Shown: in pieces, positions 1 to 7,307 of the stretch
Layout: every line of letters starts with the position of its first letter
How positions within the stretch are numbered: the stretch's first letter is position 1
Source of the DNA: Peptococcaceae bacterium
GTDB lineage: Bacteria > Bacillota > Desulfitobacteriia > Desulfitobacteriales > Desulfitobacteriaceae
Assembly (NCBI GenBank): GCA_031289815.1
Contig: JAITOS010000151.1
Location: 1 to 11,049, forward strand
Length of the DNA: 11,049 bases
Direction of reading: 5' to 3'
The notes under the pieces: model-generated
Databases searched by the model: none
The model's input: only the letters and a program-made list of their open reading frames with translations
What the model was told of the DNA's origin: nothing
Program-made: the position numbers and the translations under genes

Positions 1-1190
1 TCATAGTAGAACGAGGCGGCTGTTTCGTCCATCCCGGCGCCGCCAAGTTTTGGCTGTACCACCGTTCCGTCCGCCAGCAGAATCTTAACCGCGCCGTCGG
101 CTTCGTAGTCATAGGGGAAGCGGTTGTGGTAATAGTCCGCGTGGACGCGAATCTCCACGCTCGTCGCCCCCAGAACCGCTTGCGCAAAGTGTCCCTCGAA
201 TGTCCCCTCAATGGCGCGCGGGTGCAGCGGATTTTCGCCGGAAACCGTGAACTCCCAATCTCCCGTGATGATGTTAGCCGCCCGACTGCCTTGCCAAACG
301 AGGATCAAATCACGCGGATCGAGAGCGCCGATTTCAAACTCGTCGGCTTGTCCGGCTACGCCCCAATGACCGGTAGCGCGACTGGGCAAGATGATTTCAC
401 CGTCCGGCTTTTGTACCTCTATACTGACGAAACCCCAACCGTAGACAGGCGCGTCAGTAATCAGGTGCGCGATCGTGAGCTTGCCGCCGTCCAGCGTTAT
501 GCCGGTAATCTCCGCAAATTCCGCACCCGGTACGCGAACGGACTCGGTCATGCCGATATGCTCTCCGATATTGAAGCCGGTGGGCTGGTCCTCCTCAAAG
601 ATGCGGAAGTCGGAAGCGATCGTGTCGAAGCGCACCTTAAATTCGTCGTCGATGACGTCGAGCAGATAGACAAACATACTGACGACGATCGTGTTCGCGT
701 CCTCCACCGTTACGCTGATGTCGCTGGTTTCAAGTATACTCCCGTTATTCACAAAGCACAGCGACGCCGAATCCGGGAGTTTGGCGCCCGTAGGGTCTTG
801 AAGCCGCAGCTGGAGATAGACGCCGTGACGAATGGGATCCAGTAATCCGGCCAGCGGTTCAATCGTGACTTCGCCGCTGTTGGCTTGGACGGTGATGCCG
901 TTGCCGGTTCTGATATACGGCGCGGCGGCGGAATTGTTGAAGATCGAATTGTAGAACGCGCCGACATCCAGCGCGCCGCTCACCGCCAGCGCCGCTGTAG
1001 CCACTGTCAGCGTCAGCAGGGCGGCAGCCGCAACCATCGCCAGACGCCTGCGGAGACGGCGCGGCGCGTGCGGATATTCAGCCGTCTGCCGGGGATCATT
1101 GTGTAATTTATTCATCGTAAGCTCCTTTACTCGTTCGGCAGACCACGTTTCCTTCGGAAAGGCGCTGTCGTTTATGCCTTGTCTTTTCAT
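1..1190 (-). CDS. Putative membrane-anchored anti-sigma factor, DUF4179-like (partial, C-terminus off the left edge)
   Basis: Open frame of 396 visible codons with no stop before the left edge. Residues 1-50 are hydrophilic and end in an arginine-rich stretch (RRLRRRL, about 44-50). Residues 51-70 form one alanine/leucine/valine membrane helix, and the rest is a long beta-rich, probably extracytoplasmic region. This is the layout of single-pass anti-sigma factors of the DUF4179-like group in Bacillota: a cytoplasmic part holds the sigma factor and an outer part senses. The ATG at 1188-1190 overlaps the sigma gene's TGA (ATGA) and has GGAGGGG 8 nt upstream, so translational coupling is likely. 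A second in-frame ATG at 1113-1115 also has a good site (AAAGGAG, 6 nt spacing) and would give a form 25 residues shorter. I prefer the long start because of the ATGA overlap. The anti-sigma role is inferred from neighbour and topology; no catalytic motif is seen. Confidence 0.72.
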   Translation of the reverse strand, partial: MKRQGINDSAFPKETWSAERVKELTMNKLHNDPRQTAEYPHAPRRLRRRLAMVAAAALLTLTVATAALAVSGALDVGAFYNSIFNNSAAAPYIRTGNGITVQANSGEVTIEPLAGLLDPIRHGVYLQLRLQDPTGAKLPDSASLCFVNNGSILETSDISVTVEDANTIVVSMFVYLLDVIDDEFKVRFDTIASDFRIFEEDQPTGFNIGEHIGMTESVRVPGAEFAEITGITLDGGKLTIAHLITDAPVYGWGFVSIEVQKPDGEIILPSRATGHWGVAGQADEFEIGALDPRDLILVWQGSRAANIITGDWEFTVSGENPLHPRAIEGTFEGHFAQAVLGATSVEIRVHADYYHNRFPYDYEADGAVKILLADGTVVQPKLGGAGMDETAASFYY

Positions 1191-1729
1191 TTTCCGAACC
1201 CCTCCTTGTCCAGGATGAACCTGATTTTTTCCCGGCCGCGTACCAGGCGGTGCTTGACCGCCGATTCGGTCATTCCTGTCTCCGCGACGATAGCGGCGAC
1301 CGTCTGCGAACCGTAATAGTGGCGCAGGAATATTTCGCGGTCGGGGGCGTCCATGCCGAGGATCGCCGCCTTTACCGCCTGTTGTTCAGCGCCCGCAATC
1401 ATCGCTTCTTCTACGCTCATGCCAGCCGAAGCGATGCTTTCCTCCTCCAGCGGCAAACTTTCGCAGACCACACGCAGTTTGTTTTTCGCCTTGTTGCGGG
1501 CGATAGCGCCGAGATAAGCTTTGAGGTTTTCCTTTTGTAAGCTGCCCGCGCTCTTCCAGAGGGCGAGAAAGACGTCGGACGCGATTTCTTCGACGTCCTC
1601 AGACGTCATTCGTTCGCCGACGATACGGCGGATAATTGCGCAGACATAAGCGGTATACTTGTCTATGATCCCTCCCAGGGCCTTTTCACTACCGCCCCGA
1701 ATGGCGCGTAACAGGAGTACATCCATCAT
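1187..1729 (-). CDS. ECF-type RNA polymerase sigma factor (sigma-70 family)
   Basis: 180 residues, typical ECF length. Region 2 lies near residues 15-85 and contains DVEEIASDVFLALWKSA, the core-binding/-10 recognition helix. A short acidic linker follows, then region 4 near residues 117-173, with the helix-turn-helix TVAAIVAETGMTESAVKHR that reads the -35 element. Start choice: the frame extends to an ATG at 1748-1750, but a near-perfect AGGAGGTGG at 1739-1747 lies inside that extension, 9 nt before the ATG at 1727-1729. The protein from there (MMDVLLLRAIRGG) matches the usual ECF N-terminus; the next codon (1724-1726) is also ATG. It is co-transcribed with the downstream membrane protein, with which it overlaps by 4 nt, the classic arrangement of a sigma factor held by its anti-sigma factor. 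Target genes cannot be read from this window; autoregulation is plausible. Confidence 0.9.
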   Translation of the reverse strand: MMDVLLLRAIRGGSEKALGGIIDKYTAYVCAIIRRIVGERMTSEDVEEIASDVFLALWKSAGSLQKENLKAYLGAIARNKAKNKLRVVCESLPLEEESIASAGMSVEEAMIAGAEQQAVKAAILGMDAPDREIFLRHYYGSQTVAAIVAETGMTESAVKHRLVRGREKIRFILDKEGFGK

Positions 1730-1738
1730 CGCTGTGAA

Positions 1739-1747
1739 CCACCTCCT
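1739..1747 (-). promoter_or_regulatory. Ribosome binding site that decides the sigma factor start
   Basis: AGGAGGTGG on the minus strand is nearly fully complementary to the 16S rRNA tail and lies 9 nt before the ATG at 1727-1729. It directly follows the upstream ATG at 1748-1750, which therefore is probably not the start. Confidence 0.75.
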
Positions 1748-1773
1748 CATCTATCCTTTTGACGGCCGTCACC

Positions 1774-1800
1774 CTTATAGACACTTAAAATCGGCGTTCC
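1774..1800 (-). promoter_or_regulatory. Candidate promoter of the sigma/anti-sigma operon (possible ECF autoregulation)
   Basis: On the minus strand GGAAC (1796-1800) resembles the -35 'AAC' core of ECF promoters. It is followed after 16 nt by TATAAG (1774-1779), with GTCTA overlapping that site. The spacing to GTC is shorter than usual for ECF promoters, so the call is weak. A perfect 10-bp palindrome GACGGCCGTC sits just downstream at 1761-1770, in the leader of the transcript. Confidence 0.3.
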
Positions 1801-1815
1801 GTGCCGCCGACAATG

Positions 1816-1863
1816 AAAAAAACAGAAAAAATTGATAGCATTTCCGGTCTGATTGGGTATAAT
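1816..1863 (+). promoter_or_regulatory. Candidate promoter of murC with phased A-tracts
   Basis: A perfect -10 box TATAAT lies at 1858-1863. The best -35 candidate, TTGATA at 1832-1837, is 20 nt away, which is longer than ideal. Immediately upstream are A7 (1816-1822) and A6 (1826-1831), spaced one helical turn apart, as in UP elements or curved DNA. The leader to the TTG start would be about 50 nt. Confidence 0.5.
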
Positions 1864-1919
1864 ATAGAATAGGAATGTTATGCGAATGATATCGATACGA
1901 TGGAAAGGGAAGATGCAAT

Positions 1920-3272
1920 TTGCCGCTACACGTTCATTTCGTCGGCATTAAAGGAACGGGAATGAGCGCCCTGGCTCAAATCAGCGCGCAGCTGGAAGAT
2001 GCGGTCGTGACCGGCTCTGACGTCTCGGAGCGGTTTTTTACCGACAGCGTTTTAGAACGGGCACGCATTCCTGTCTTTGAATTTTCAGCAAATAATGTCC
2101 AGGATAAAGATCTGGTGGTGGTTTCCGCCGCCTATCCCGCCACGCACCCGGAAATCGTCCGCGCCGGCGAGCTTCATATCCCCGTCCTGAGCTATCCGCA
2201 GTATCTGGGCCGTTTAATGTCCAAAAAACGGGGGATTTCCGTCTCCGGTACGCACGGCAAGACGACCACGACCGCCATGATCGGACTGACCATGATCCAA
2301 TCCGGCTGCGACCCGCTCATCATCGTCGGCAGCGACGTACCGAGCATCGGCGGCAATACCCATTGCGGACAGGGAGATTTCTTCCTGGCCGAATCCTGCG
2401 AGTACCGGCGGCATTTTCTTAACTACTCTCCCGAATATTTAGTGATTACCAATATAGATTTTGATCATCCGGATTATTTCCCCGATCTGAACGACGTGAT
2501 TCGAGCTTTTCAGGAATTCGCCCGGAAGGTACCGTCTCACGGCCGCGTCTTTATCTGGGCGGAAGATCCGCACCGGCGCGAAATTCAAGCGAGCGCCCCC
2601 ATCACCACCTTTGGTTTTTCCGAAGAGGCGGATATCCGGGCGGTAGACCTCGTCTTCAGCCAAGAGAAGTGTACGATGAAAATCCTCGCCGGGGGCAAGT
2701 ACGCCGGTGATCTGGCTCTCCACCTGCCGGGAAGTCACAACGTCCTCAACGCGCTGGCGACGATTGCCGTCTGCCGGGAGGTCGGCGTTCCCATGCCGGA
2801 AATTCTCGCCAGTCTCAGCCGTTTTAACGGCTCCAAAAGGCGCTTTGAACATCTCGGCCAGCGCCACGGCGCTCTCATCGTGGACGATTACGCCCATCAC
2901 CCCACCGAGATCCGCACGACGCTGGAAGGCGCGCGTCTCTCTTATCCCGATCGCCGGATTCGCGCCGTCTTTCAGCCGCATACGTTCAGCCGTACCCAGA
3001 CGCTCTTACATGAATTTTCGCAGTCCTTTTTTGCGGCGGATGAGGTCGTGGTCGCTGATATCTTCGCCTCCGCCCGCGAGAAAAACTCGCCGACCCTGCT
3101 ATCCGCCGCCGCGCTCGCCGATTTGATCCGGGAGCAGGGCGTGAACGTCCGCTACCTCGGCGATTTAAACGCGATCAAGGACTATCTGGACAAAACCATA
3201 GCCCCCGAAGATCTCATATTGACCTTGGGAGCCGGTGACGTCTATCAGGTGGGCCAGCGTTTGCTTGGTTAA
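1920..3272 (+). CDS. murC: UDP-N-acetylmuramate--L-alanine ligase (MurC)
   Basis: Cytoplasmic ATP-dependent ligase that adds L-alanine to UDP-MurNAc, the first step of the peptidoglycan stem peptide. 450 residues, normal for the family. Visible motifs in order: N-terminal Rossmann-type HFVGIKGTGMSALA (about 6-19); ATP P-loop GTHGKTTTT (110-118); ESCEYRRHFL (158-167) and ITNIDFDHPDYF (176-187) of the central Mur ligase domain; GSHNVLNALA (271-280); GSKRRFEHLG (304-313); DDYAHHPTE (322-330); FQPHTFSRT (351-359). The start is TTG at 1920, with AAAGGGAAG 7 nt upstream; no in-frame ATG lies upstream. An out-of-frame ATG at 1913 opens only 12 codons. The gene stands alone, not beside murG, murB or ftsZ as in a classic dcw cluster, so it may be a relocated or second copy. 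Its stop shares four bases with the convergent thioesterase gene. Mpl was considered, but the motif order and length fit MurC better. Confidence 0.93.
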   Translation: MPLHVHFVGIKGTGMSALAQISAQLEDAVVTGSDVSERFFTDSVLERARIPVFEFSANNVQDKDLVVVSAAYPATHPEIVRAGELHIPVLSYPQYLGRLMSKKRGISVSGTHGKTTTTAMIGLTMIQSGCDPLIIVGSDVPSIGGNTHCGQGDFFLAESCEYRRHFLNYSPEYLVITNIDFDHPDYFPDLNDVIRAFQEFARKVPSHGRVFIWAEDPHRREIQASAPITTFGFSEEADIRAVDLVFSQEKCTMKILAGGKYAGDLALHLPGSHNVLNALATIAVCREVGVPMPEILASLSRFNGSKRRFEHLGQRHGALIVDDYAHHPTEIRTTLEGARLSYPDRRIRAVFQPHTFSRTQTLLHEFSQSFFAADEVVVADIFASAREKNSPTLLSAAALADLIREQGVNVRYLGDLNAIKDYLDKTIAPEDLILTLGAGDVYQVGQRLLG

Positions 3273-3715
3273 ACCCGTTTTTTGATGGTCTCGTATTTCT
3301 GAAACCACTCCGGGAAGATTTTTTTAAATTGAACCGGTTTGAAATCCTCCCGGCGCACGATGATATGCGTAGAAGATCCCGTCGCGCACAGCTCGCCTTC
3401 GCCGTTGACGACATGATAGCCGTACACGGTTTTTAAGCCGTCGTTCTGTTCTACCCACGTCTCCACGGTGACTTGATCGCCATAGCGGACGGGTTTTTTG
3501 TAGGTCGCTTCCACCTGATAGACCGGCGCGGAAAAGCCGGCCTTTTCCATGTCCAGGTAATCATACCCCGCGTCCTCGACGAACTGAGTCCGCCCCAGCT
3601 CGAACCATTTAAGATAATTCGCGTGATAGATGATCCCCATCATATCGGTGTCGGCGTAAGAAATTTGGATGTCTGTTTTAGAAATGTACGGTTGATTGGT
3701 CTCTGTCGTCTTCAT
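3269..3715 (-). CDS. Acyl-CoA thioesterase, YbgC/4-hydroxybenzoyl-CoA thioesterase family
   Basis: 148 residues, a single hot-dog-fold domain. The family signature YADTDMMGIIYHANYLKWFE runs from residues 20 to 39. Asp24 is at the position of the catalytic aspartate of 4-hydroxybenzoyl-CoA thioesterase, and YHANY is the conserved stretch after it. The family hydrolyses acyl-CoA or acyl-ACP thioesters in the cytoplasm; YbgC itself acts with the Tol-Pal system in proteobacteria, but nothing here shows that link. The substrate cannot be told from sequence. The ATG at 3713-3715 overlaps the TGA of the upstream nucleotidase gene (ATGA), so translation is probably coupled. It is the last gene of the argH operon, and its TAA shares the bases TTAA (3269-3272) with the murC stop on the other strand; no terminator lies between them. 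Confidence 0.88.
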   Translation of the reverse strand: MKTTETNQPYISKTDIQISYADTDMMGIIYHANYLKWFELGRTQFVEDAGYDYLDMEKAGFSAPVYQVEATYKKPVRYGDQVTVETWVEQNDGLKTVYGYHVVNGEGELCATGSSTHIIVRREDFKPVQFKKIFPEWFQKYETIKKRV

Positions 3716-4287
3716 CGCGTCGCTTTCTCCTGTTTACACGTTATTTCCCCTATGGCCTGGAGGATCGCCGGCCAATCCTTGCAGCGCACGATCTCCCGGG
3801 GCAATGCTCCCTGATTGTAGGTCGTATCCAATAACAGCACCGGCACGCCGCTCGCAGCAATTTTTCGGGCGTTTAGCTGGTAATCTTCAATAAAAAGCTC
3901 CATGCTCCATTGCCTGACCAGCTTTTCCTTGCCGCCCAGATTGCTGAACAGCACCGTTTCGTGCGGAATGCGATGCCGACGCAGCCAGCGCCTGGTCACT
4001 GCCTCGTCTTCCGGGCGGCGGGCCGTGAGATAAACCACCTCATGCCCCAGCCGCAGAATGCCTTCAATCCCTTCTTTGGCGCCGACCACCGGCTGCGGCG
4101 TTCCGAGTAACTGTTCCATATTGTTCTCAAAAAAGGTATTCATATCTTCCGGCGGTACGTCATAGGCCAGATGCATTTCATATTTTTCCAACACGGTAAT
4201 ATTCTTGCGATAATACCCGTTTAATTCGCTCACCCACACCGGATAGCTGTCGGAAATCACGCCGTCAATATCCACGCCAATTCTCAA
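3712..4287 (-). CDS. HAD-superfamily 5'-nucleotidase, NT5C/YqfW-like
   Basis: 191 residues. HAD motif I is GVDIDGVISDS (residues 4-14, nucleophile Asp6 and general acid Asp8). Motif II is the threonine of YLTARR (Thr89), a motif III lysine lies around GGKEK (118-122), and motif IV is FIEDYQLNA (132-140, Glu134/Asp135). The pattern matches the 5'(3')-deoxyribonucleotidase/YqfW-type group, which dephosphorylates nucleoside monophosphates in the cytoplasm; the exact substrate is unknown. The start is TTG at 4285-4287, preceded by an AGAGGTGGAG purine stretch; no ATG fits at this position and the N-terminus MRIGVDIDG is exactly where motif I should begin. It lies 15 nt after pncB and overlaps the next gene by ATGA, so it is inside the operon. 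Together with pncB it would fit nucleotide/NAD turnover, which is inference. Confidence 0.82.
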   Translation of the reverse strand: MRIGVDIDGVISDSYPVWVSELNGYYRKNITVLEKYEMHLAYDVPPEDMNTFFENNMEQLLGTPQPVVGAKEGIEGILRLGHEVVYLTARRPEDEAVTRRWLRRHRIPHETVLFSNLGGKEKLVRQWSMELFIEDYQLNARKIAASGVPVLLLDTTYNQGALPREIVRCKDWPAILQAIGEITCKQEKATR

Positions 4288-4302
4288 TCCACTCCACCTC
4301 TC

Positions 4303-5754
4303 TTACTCAGCCTTCCCCAGCTCCGCGTTGATTTCCAGCAGCAGCTGCTGGCGCATGGCAAAAAGCTTCGCCGATAAGTCCACGATATAGGTATGCGGAT
4401 TGCTCAGCCTTTTGACCTCATCCCAGAGGGTATTCAGCTCCCCGGCCGCGTATTGCCGGATAGCCGCCAGCTCCGGCAACGCATATACGCATTTGCCGCC
4501 GCGAAAAACCGGCGTCAGCAGCTCTCGCGTGCGGAAATCACAGAGCGTTTTTTTCTTCCAGACCTGCACGGGATCGAAGATGGTCAGCGGCTGATCCTGG
4601 GGGAAATCTTCTTCTTCCAGAGCGATGACATCCGCCAGAGCTTTCCCCTCTTGATTGTAAAAACGCACCACTTTCTTGATTCCCGGATTCGTGATTTTGC
4701 TAACGTTTTCCGAGATCTTCAGCCGGGGTTCAAACACGCCGTCCTTTCCTTCCGCCGCCAATTTATACACGCCCCCTAAGGCCGGTTCCTGCCCGGAAGT
4801 AATCAAGCGCGTACCGACGCCCCAGCTGTCGATGGCCGCTCCCTGGGCCTGGATCGACCAGATCGTATCCTCATCCAGGTCATTAGAACCCACGATGATC
4901 GCCTCGTGCAGTCCGGCTTCATCCAGCAGCTTTCTGGCTTCTCGCGACAAATAGGCCAGATCGCCGCTGTCAATCCGGATGCCCCGGAAGGTATGGCCCT
5001 TCGCTTTTAGCTCCAGTCCTACCTGGATCGCGTTGGGCACTCCGGATTTCAGCACATTATAGGTATCGACCAGAAAAAGGCTCTGGCTCGGGAAGGTCTC
5101 CGCATAGGCCCGAAAAGCGTCGATCTCTCTCGCAAAACTCTGAACCCAGCTATGGGCCATCGTCCCGGCCACGGGAATCCCGAAACGCTGTCCGGCCAAT
5201 ACATTCGAGGTGGACTGACAGCCGCCGATATAGGCCGCCCGGGAGCCGAACACGCCGGCGTCCGGTCCCTGCGCCCGCCGCAGACCAAACTCCATCACAC
5301 TGCCGCCGCCGGTGGCCGCCACAATCCGCGAGGCTTTGGTCGCAATCAGGGTCTGATGATTCACGATATTCAGTAAAGCGGTTTCGATCAGCTGCGCTTC
5401 CAGTAAAGGCGCTTTCACCCGCAACATCGGTTCATGGGGAAAGACCGGCGTTCCTTCCGGCATGGCGTCTACGTCGCCGCTAAAACGCAGAGTACGGAGT
5501 TCCGCCAAAAAATTCTGATCAAACAAGGCCAGACGGTCTAAATACTCCAGGTCTTCTTCCTTAAAACATATATTCTGTAAATAATCCACCGCCTGTTCCA
5601 GACCTGCCGCTATCGCGTAGCCGCTCCCTCCCGGCAGGGCGCGGAAAAACAGGTCAAAGACGGCTTCCTTATGCTGAAATCCTTGACGCAAATAGCCTTG
5701 CATCATGGTCAATTGATACAAATCCGTGAGCATCGTCAGGTTTTTCATCGCCAT
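4303..5754 (-). CDS. pncB: Nicotinate phosphoribosyltransferase
   Basis: Cytoplasmic enzyme of NAD salvage (Preiss-Handler route): joins nicotinate and PRPP, with ATP hydrolysis, to give nicotinate mononucleotide. 483 residues, the long bacterial form. Visible motifs: N-terminal LTDLYQLTMMQGYL (9-22); EFGLRRAQGPDAG (155-167); GGCQSTSNV (177-185); GTMAHSW (197-203), where His201 matches the phosphorylated histidine; VDTYN (229-233); RIDSGDL (260-266), for phosphoribosyl binding. The C-terminal part, with KKTLCDFRTRELLTPVFRGG, matches the family's extra domain. Start at the ATG 5752-5754 with GGAGGA 6 nt upstream; a second ATG two codons later would have a 12-nt spacing. It is the second gene of the operon, 18 nt after the argH stop. 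Confidence 0.93.
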   Translation of the reverse strand: MAMKNLTMLTDLYQLTMMQGYLRQGFQHKEAVFDLFFRALPGGSGYAIAAGLEQAVDYLQNICFKEEDLEYLDRLALFDQNFLAELRTLRFSGDVDAMPEGTPVFPHEPMLRVKAPLLEAQLIETALLNIVNHQTLIATKASRIVAATGGGSVMEFGLRRAQGPDAGVFGSRAAYIGGCQSTSNVLAGQRFGIPVAGTMAHSWVQSFAREIDAFRAYAETFPSQSLFLVDTYNVLKSGVPNAIQVGLELKAKGHTFRGIRIDSGDLAYLSREARKLLDEAGLHEAIIVGSNDLDEDTIWSIQAQGAAIDSWGVGTRLITSGQEPALGGVYKLAAEGKDGVFEPRLKISENVSKITNPGIKKVVRFYNQEGKALADVIALEEEDFPQDQPLTIFDPVQVWKKKTLCDFRTRELLTPVFRGGKCVYALPELAAIRQYAAGELNTLWDEVKRLSNPHTYIVDLSAKLFAMRQQLLLEINAELGKAE

Positions 5755-5772
5755 CCCCTATCCTCCGACAAT

Positions 5773-7182
5773 CTAGCCGTCCTCGCCTGGTTCTTCCTGC
5801 CGCCAGCTTATTCGCCGAAGCTCTTCCCTGCTCTGCGCCACCGCGGCGCTGACCGCTTCCGGCCCCGGGCCGCCTGGAATGTTGCGGTTACGGACACAAT
5901 ATTCAATGCCAATGACCGTAAACAGATCCTCAGCGAACACCGGAGAAATCTCCTGATATTCCGCCAGACTCAATTCTTCCAGGCCCACCTGCTGTTTCGC
6001 GCAGCGCAAGACCAGCCTGCCGACGATTTCATGCGCTTCCCGGAAAGGCACGCCCTTCTTGGCCAGATAGTCCGCCAGATCCGTCGCGTTGGTAAAACCG
6101 CCCTTCGCGCCCTGATGCATTACTTCTCTGTTCACCCGCATCGTTCGCAGCATCGGTTCCATGACCAGCAAGGATTTTTTCACCGTATCCACCGCGTCAA
6201 ATACCTGTTCCTTATCTTCCTGCATATCCTTGTTATACGCCAGGGGCAAGCCCTTCATGGTGGTGAGCAAGGCCATCAGATCCCCGTACACTCGACCGGT
6301 TTTCCCCCGTACCAGCTCAGCGACGTCCGGATTCTTCTTCTGCGGCATAATGCTGGAACCGGTGGAATAGCCGTCGTCGATGACCACAAACTGAAATTCG
6401 CCGCTCGACCACAGCACCAGTTCCTCACACAAACGGCTTAAATGCATCATCAAGATCGCAGCGGCGGCCAGGAATTCCAGCGCGAAATCCCGGTCGCTCA
6501 CCCCATCCAGGCTGTTGCGGGTAATGCCCGCGAATCGCAGCTCCCGCGCCACCATCTCCCGCCGCAGGGGAAAGGTGGTGGCGGCCAGAGCGCCGGAACC
6601 CAGCGGCGAATAATTCAAGCGTTTTCTGGTATCCTTCAGCCGTTCCAGATCCCGCAGGAACATCTGCACATACGCCAGGAAATGATGTCCCAGGGTGATG
6701 GGCTGCGCTTTTTGCAAATGCGTATACCCCGGCATCCAGGTTTCTATATGTTCTTCCGTTAAGGCTAGCAAGGTCTCCAGCCAGCCGCCGAGCAGGTCTT
6801 TGATCTGATCGATCTCTTCCCGCAAAAAAAGGCGCAAATCCAGCGCGACCTGATCATTACGGCTGCGCGCGGTGTGGAGCTTCTTGCCGGTAGCGCCGAT
6901 CCGTTCGGTCAGGAGCTTCTCCACATTCATGTGAATATCTTCCGCCCCGACCTCGAAGACGACGGCGCCTCTTTGAATGTCCCGCAAAATCTCCTGTAAG
7001 CCCTGGACGACCGCCTGAGCTTCCCCCTCATCCAGGACGCCGATACTTTCCAGCATCCGGGCGTGGGCGACGCTGCCCTCAATATCCTGTTTGTACAACC
7101 GCTGGTCAAAACGGATCGAAGAATGAAAGTCTTCCACCAGCGCTTCTGTTTCTTTTTCAAAACGACCGCCCCATAGCTTCAT
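5773..7182 (-). CDS. argH: Argininosuccinate lyase
   Basis: Last step of arginine synthesis: splits argininosuccinate into arginine and fumarate; a cytoplasmic tetramer in the fumarase/aspartase superfamily. 469 residues, standard length. Visible: N-terminal KLWGGRFEK (2-10); TARSRNDQ (104-111); GYTHLQKAQP (152-161), with His155 as the catalytic histidine; the superfamily signature GSSIMPQKKNPD (275-286), carrying the catalytic loop serine. ATG start at 7180-7182 with GGGAGGAG a few nt upstream. It is the first gene of a four-gene operon with pncB, the nucleotidase and the thioesterase. argG, its usual partner, is not adjacent: the upstream neighbour is a divergent MFS gene. No clear ArgR operator was recognised at the promoter. 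Confidence 0.95.
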   Translation of the reverse strand: MKLWGGRFEKETEALVEDFHSSIRFDQRLYKQDIEGSVAHARMLESIGVLDEGEAQAVVQGLQEILRDIQRGAVVFEVGAEDIHMNVEKLLTERIGATGKKLHTARSRNDQVALDLRLFLREEIDQIKDLLGGWLETLLALTEEHIETWMPGYTHLQKAQPITLGHHFLAYVQMFLRDLERLKDTRKRLNYSPLGSGALAATTFPLRREMVARELRFAGITRNSLDGVSDRDFALEFLAAAAILMMHLSRLCEELVLWSSGEFQFVVIDDGYSTGSSIMPQKKNPDVAELVRGKTGRVYGDLMALLTTMKGLPLAYNKDMQEDKEQVFDAVDTVKKSLLVMEPMLRTMRVNREVMHQGAKGGFTNATDLADYLAKKGVPFREAHEIVGRLVLRCAKQQVGLEELSLAEYQEISPVFAEDLFTVIGIEYCVRNRNIPGGPGPEAVSAAVAQSREELRRISWRQEEPGEDG

Positions 7183-7220
7183 GGGTTCTCCTCCCTTGTA
7201 TCCTATGTATCCTTATCTCT

Positions 7221-7249
7221 ATTTTAGACGGATTCAAGGTTTGTGTAAA
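7221..7249 (-). promoter_or_regulatory. Sigma-A promoter of the argH-pncB operon
   Basis: On the minus strand TTTACA (7244-7249) is followed by exactly 17 nt and then TAAAAT (7221-7226). Each box differs from consensus by one base. The leader to the argH ATG is about 30-35 nt. Confidence 0.8.
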
Positions 7250-7258
7250 GGGAGGCCC

Positions 7259-7307
7259 GCTTTTGCCGGGTACTATACTCGCCGCAAAAGCCGATTGGCC
7301 TGCGGCG
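7259..7307. repeat. Two overlapping, mutually exclusive inverted repeats
   Basis: GCTTTTGC (7259-7266) pairs with GCAAAAGC (7284-7291) over a 17-nt loop. CGCCGCA (7280-7286) pairs with TGCGGCG (7301-7307), with an inner GCC/GGC pairing. The two share bases 7284-7286, so only one can form at a time. They lie upstream of both divergent promoters, so they are probably a DNA element, not a leader RNA. Confidence 0.5.

Noticed and set aside
126..845. Long plus-strand open frame of 239 codons
   Set aside because: It lies antisense to the anti-sigma gene, has no ribosome site, and its translation has no recognisable domain; the minus-strand frame has a membrane helix and coupling to the sigma gene.
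2439..2981. Minus-strand 180-codon frame inside murC
   Set aside because: It is a shadow of a clear murC with all family motifs; it has no start signal.
1920..3272. Mpl (murein peptide ligase) instead of MurC
   Set aside because: The length, the ESCEYRRHFL segment and the C-terminal motifs fit MurC better.
3273..3290. T6 run after the murC stop as a terminator
   Set aside because: Only a 3-bp stem (GGT/ACC) can form before it, and it lies within the thioesterase coding region.
5671..6441. Plus-strand 256-codon frame across pncB and argH
   Set aside because: It is antisense to two certain genes, with His/Gln/Arg-rich text and no family pattern.
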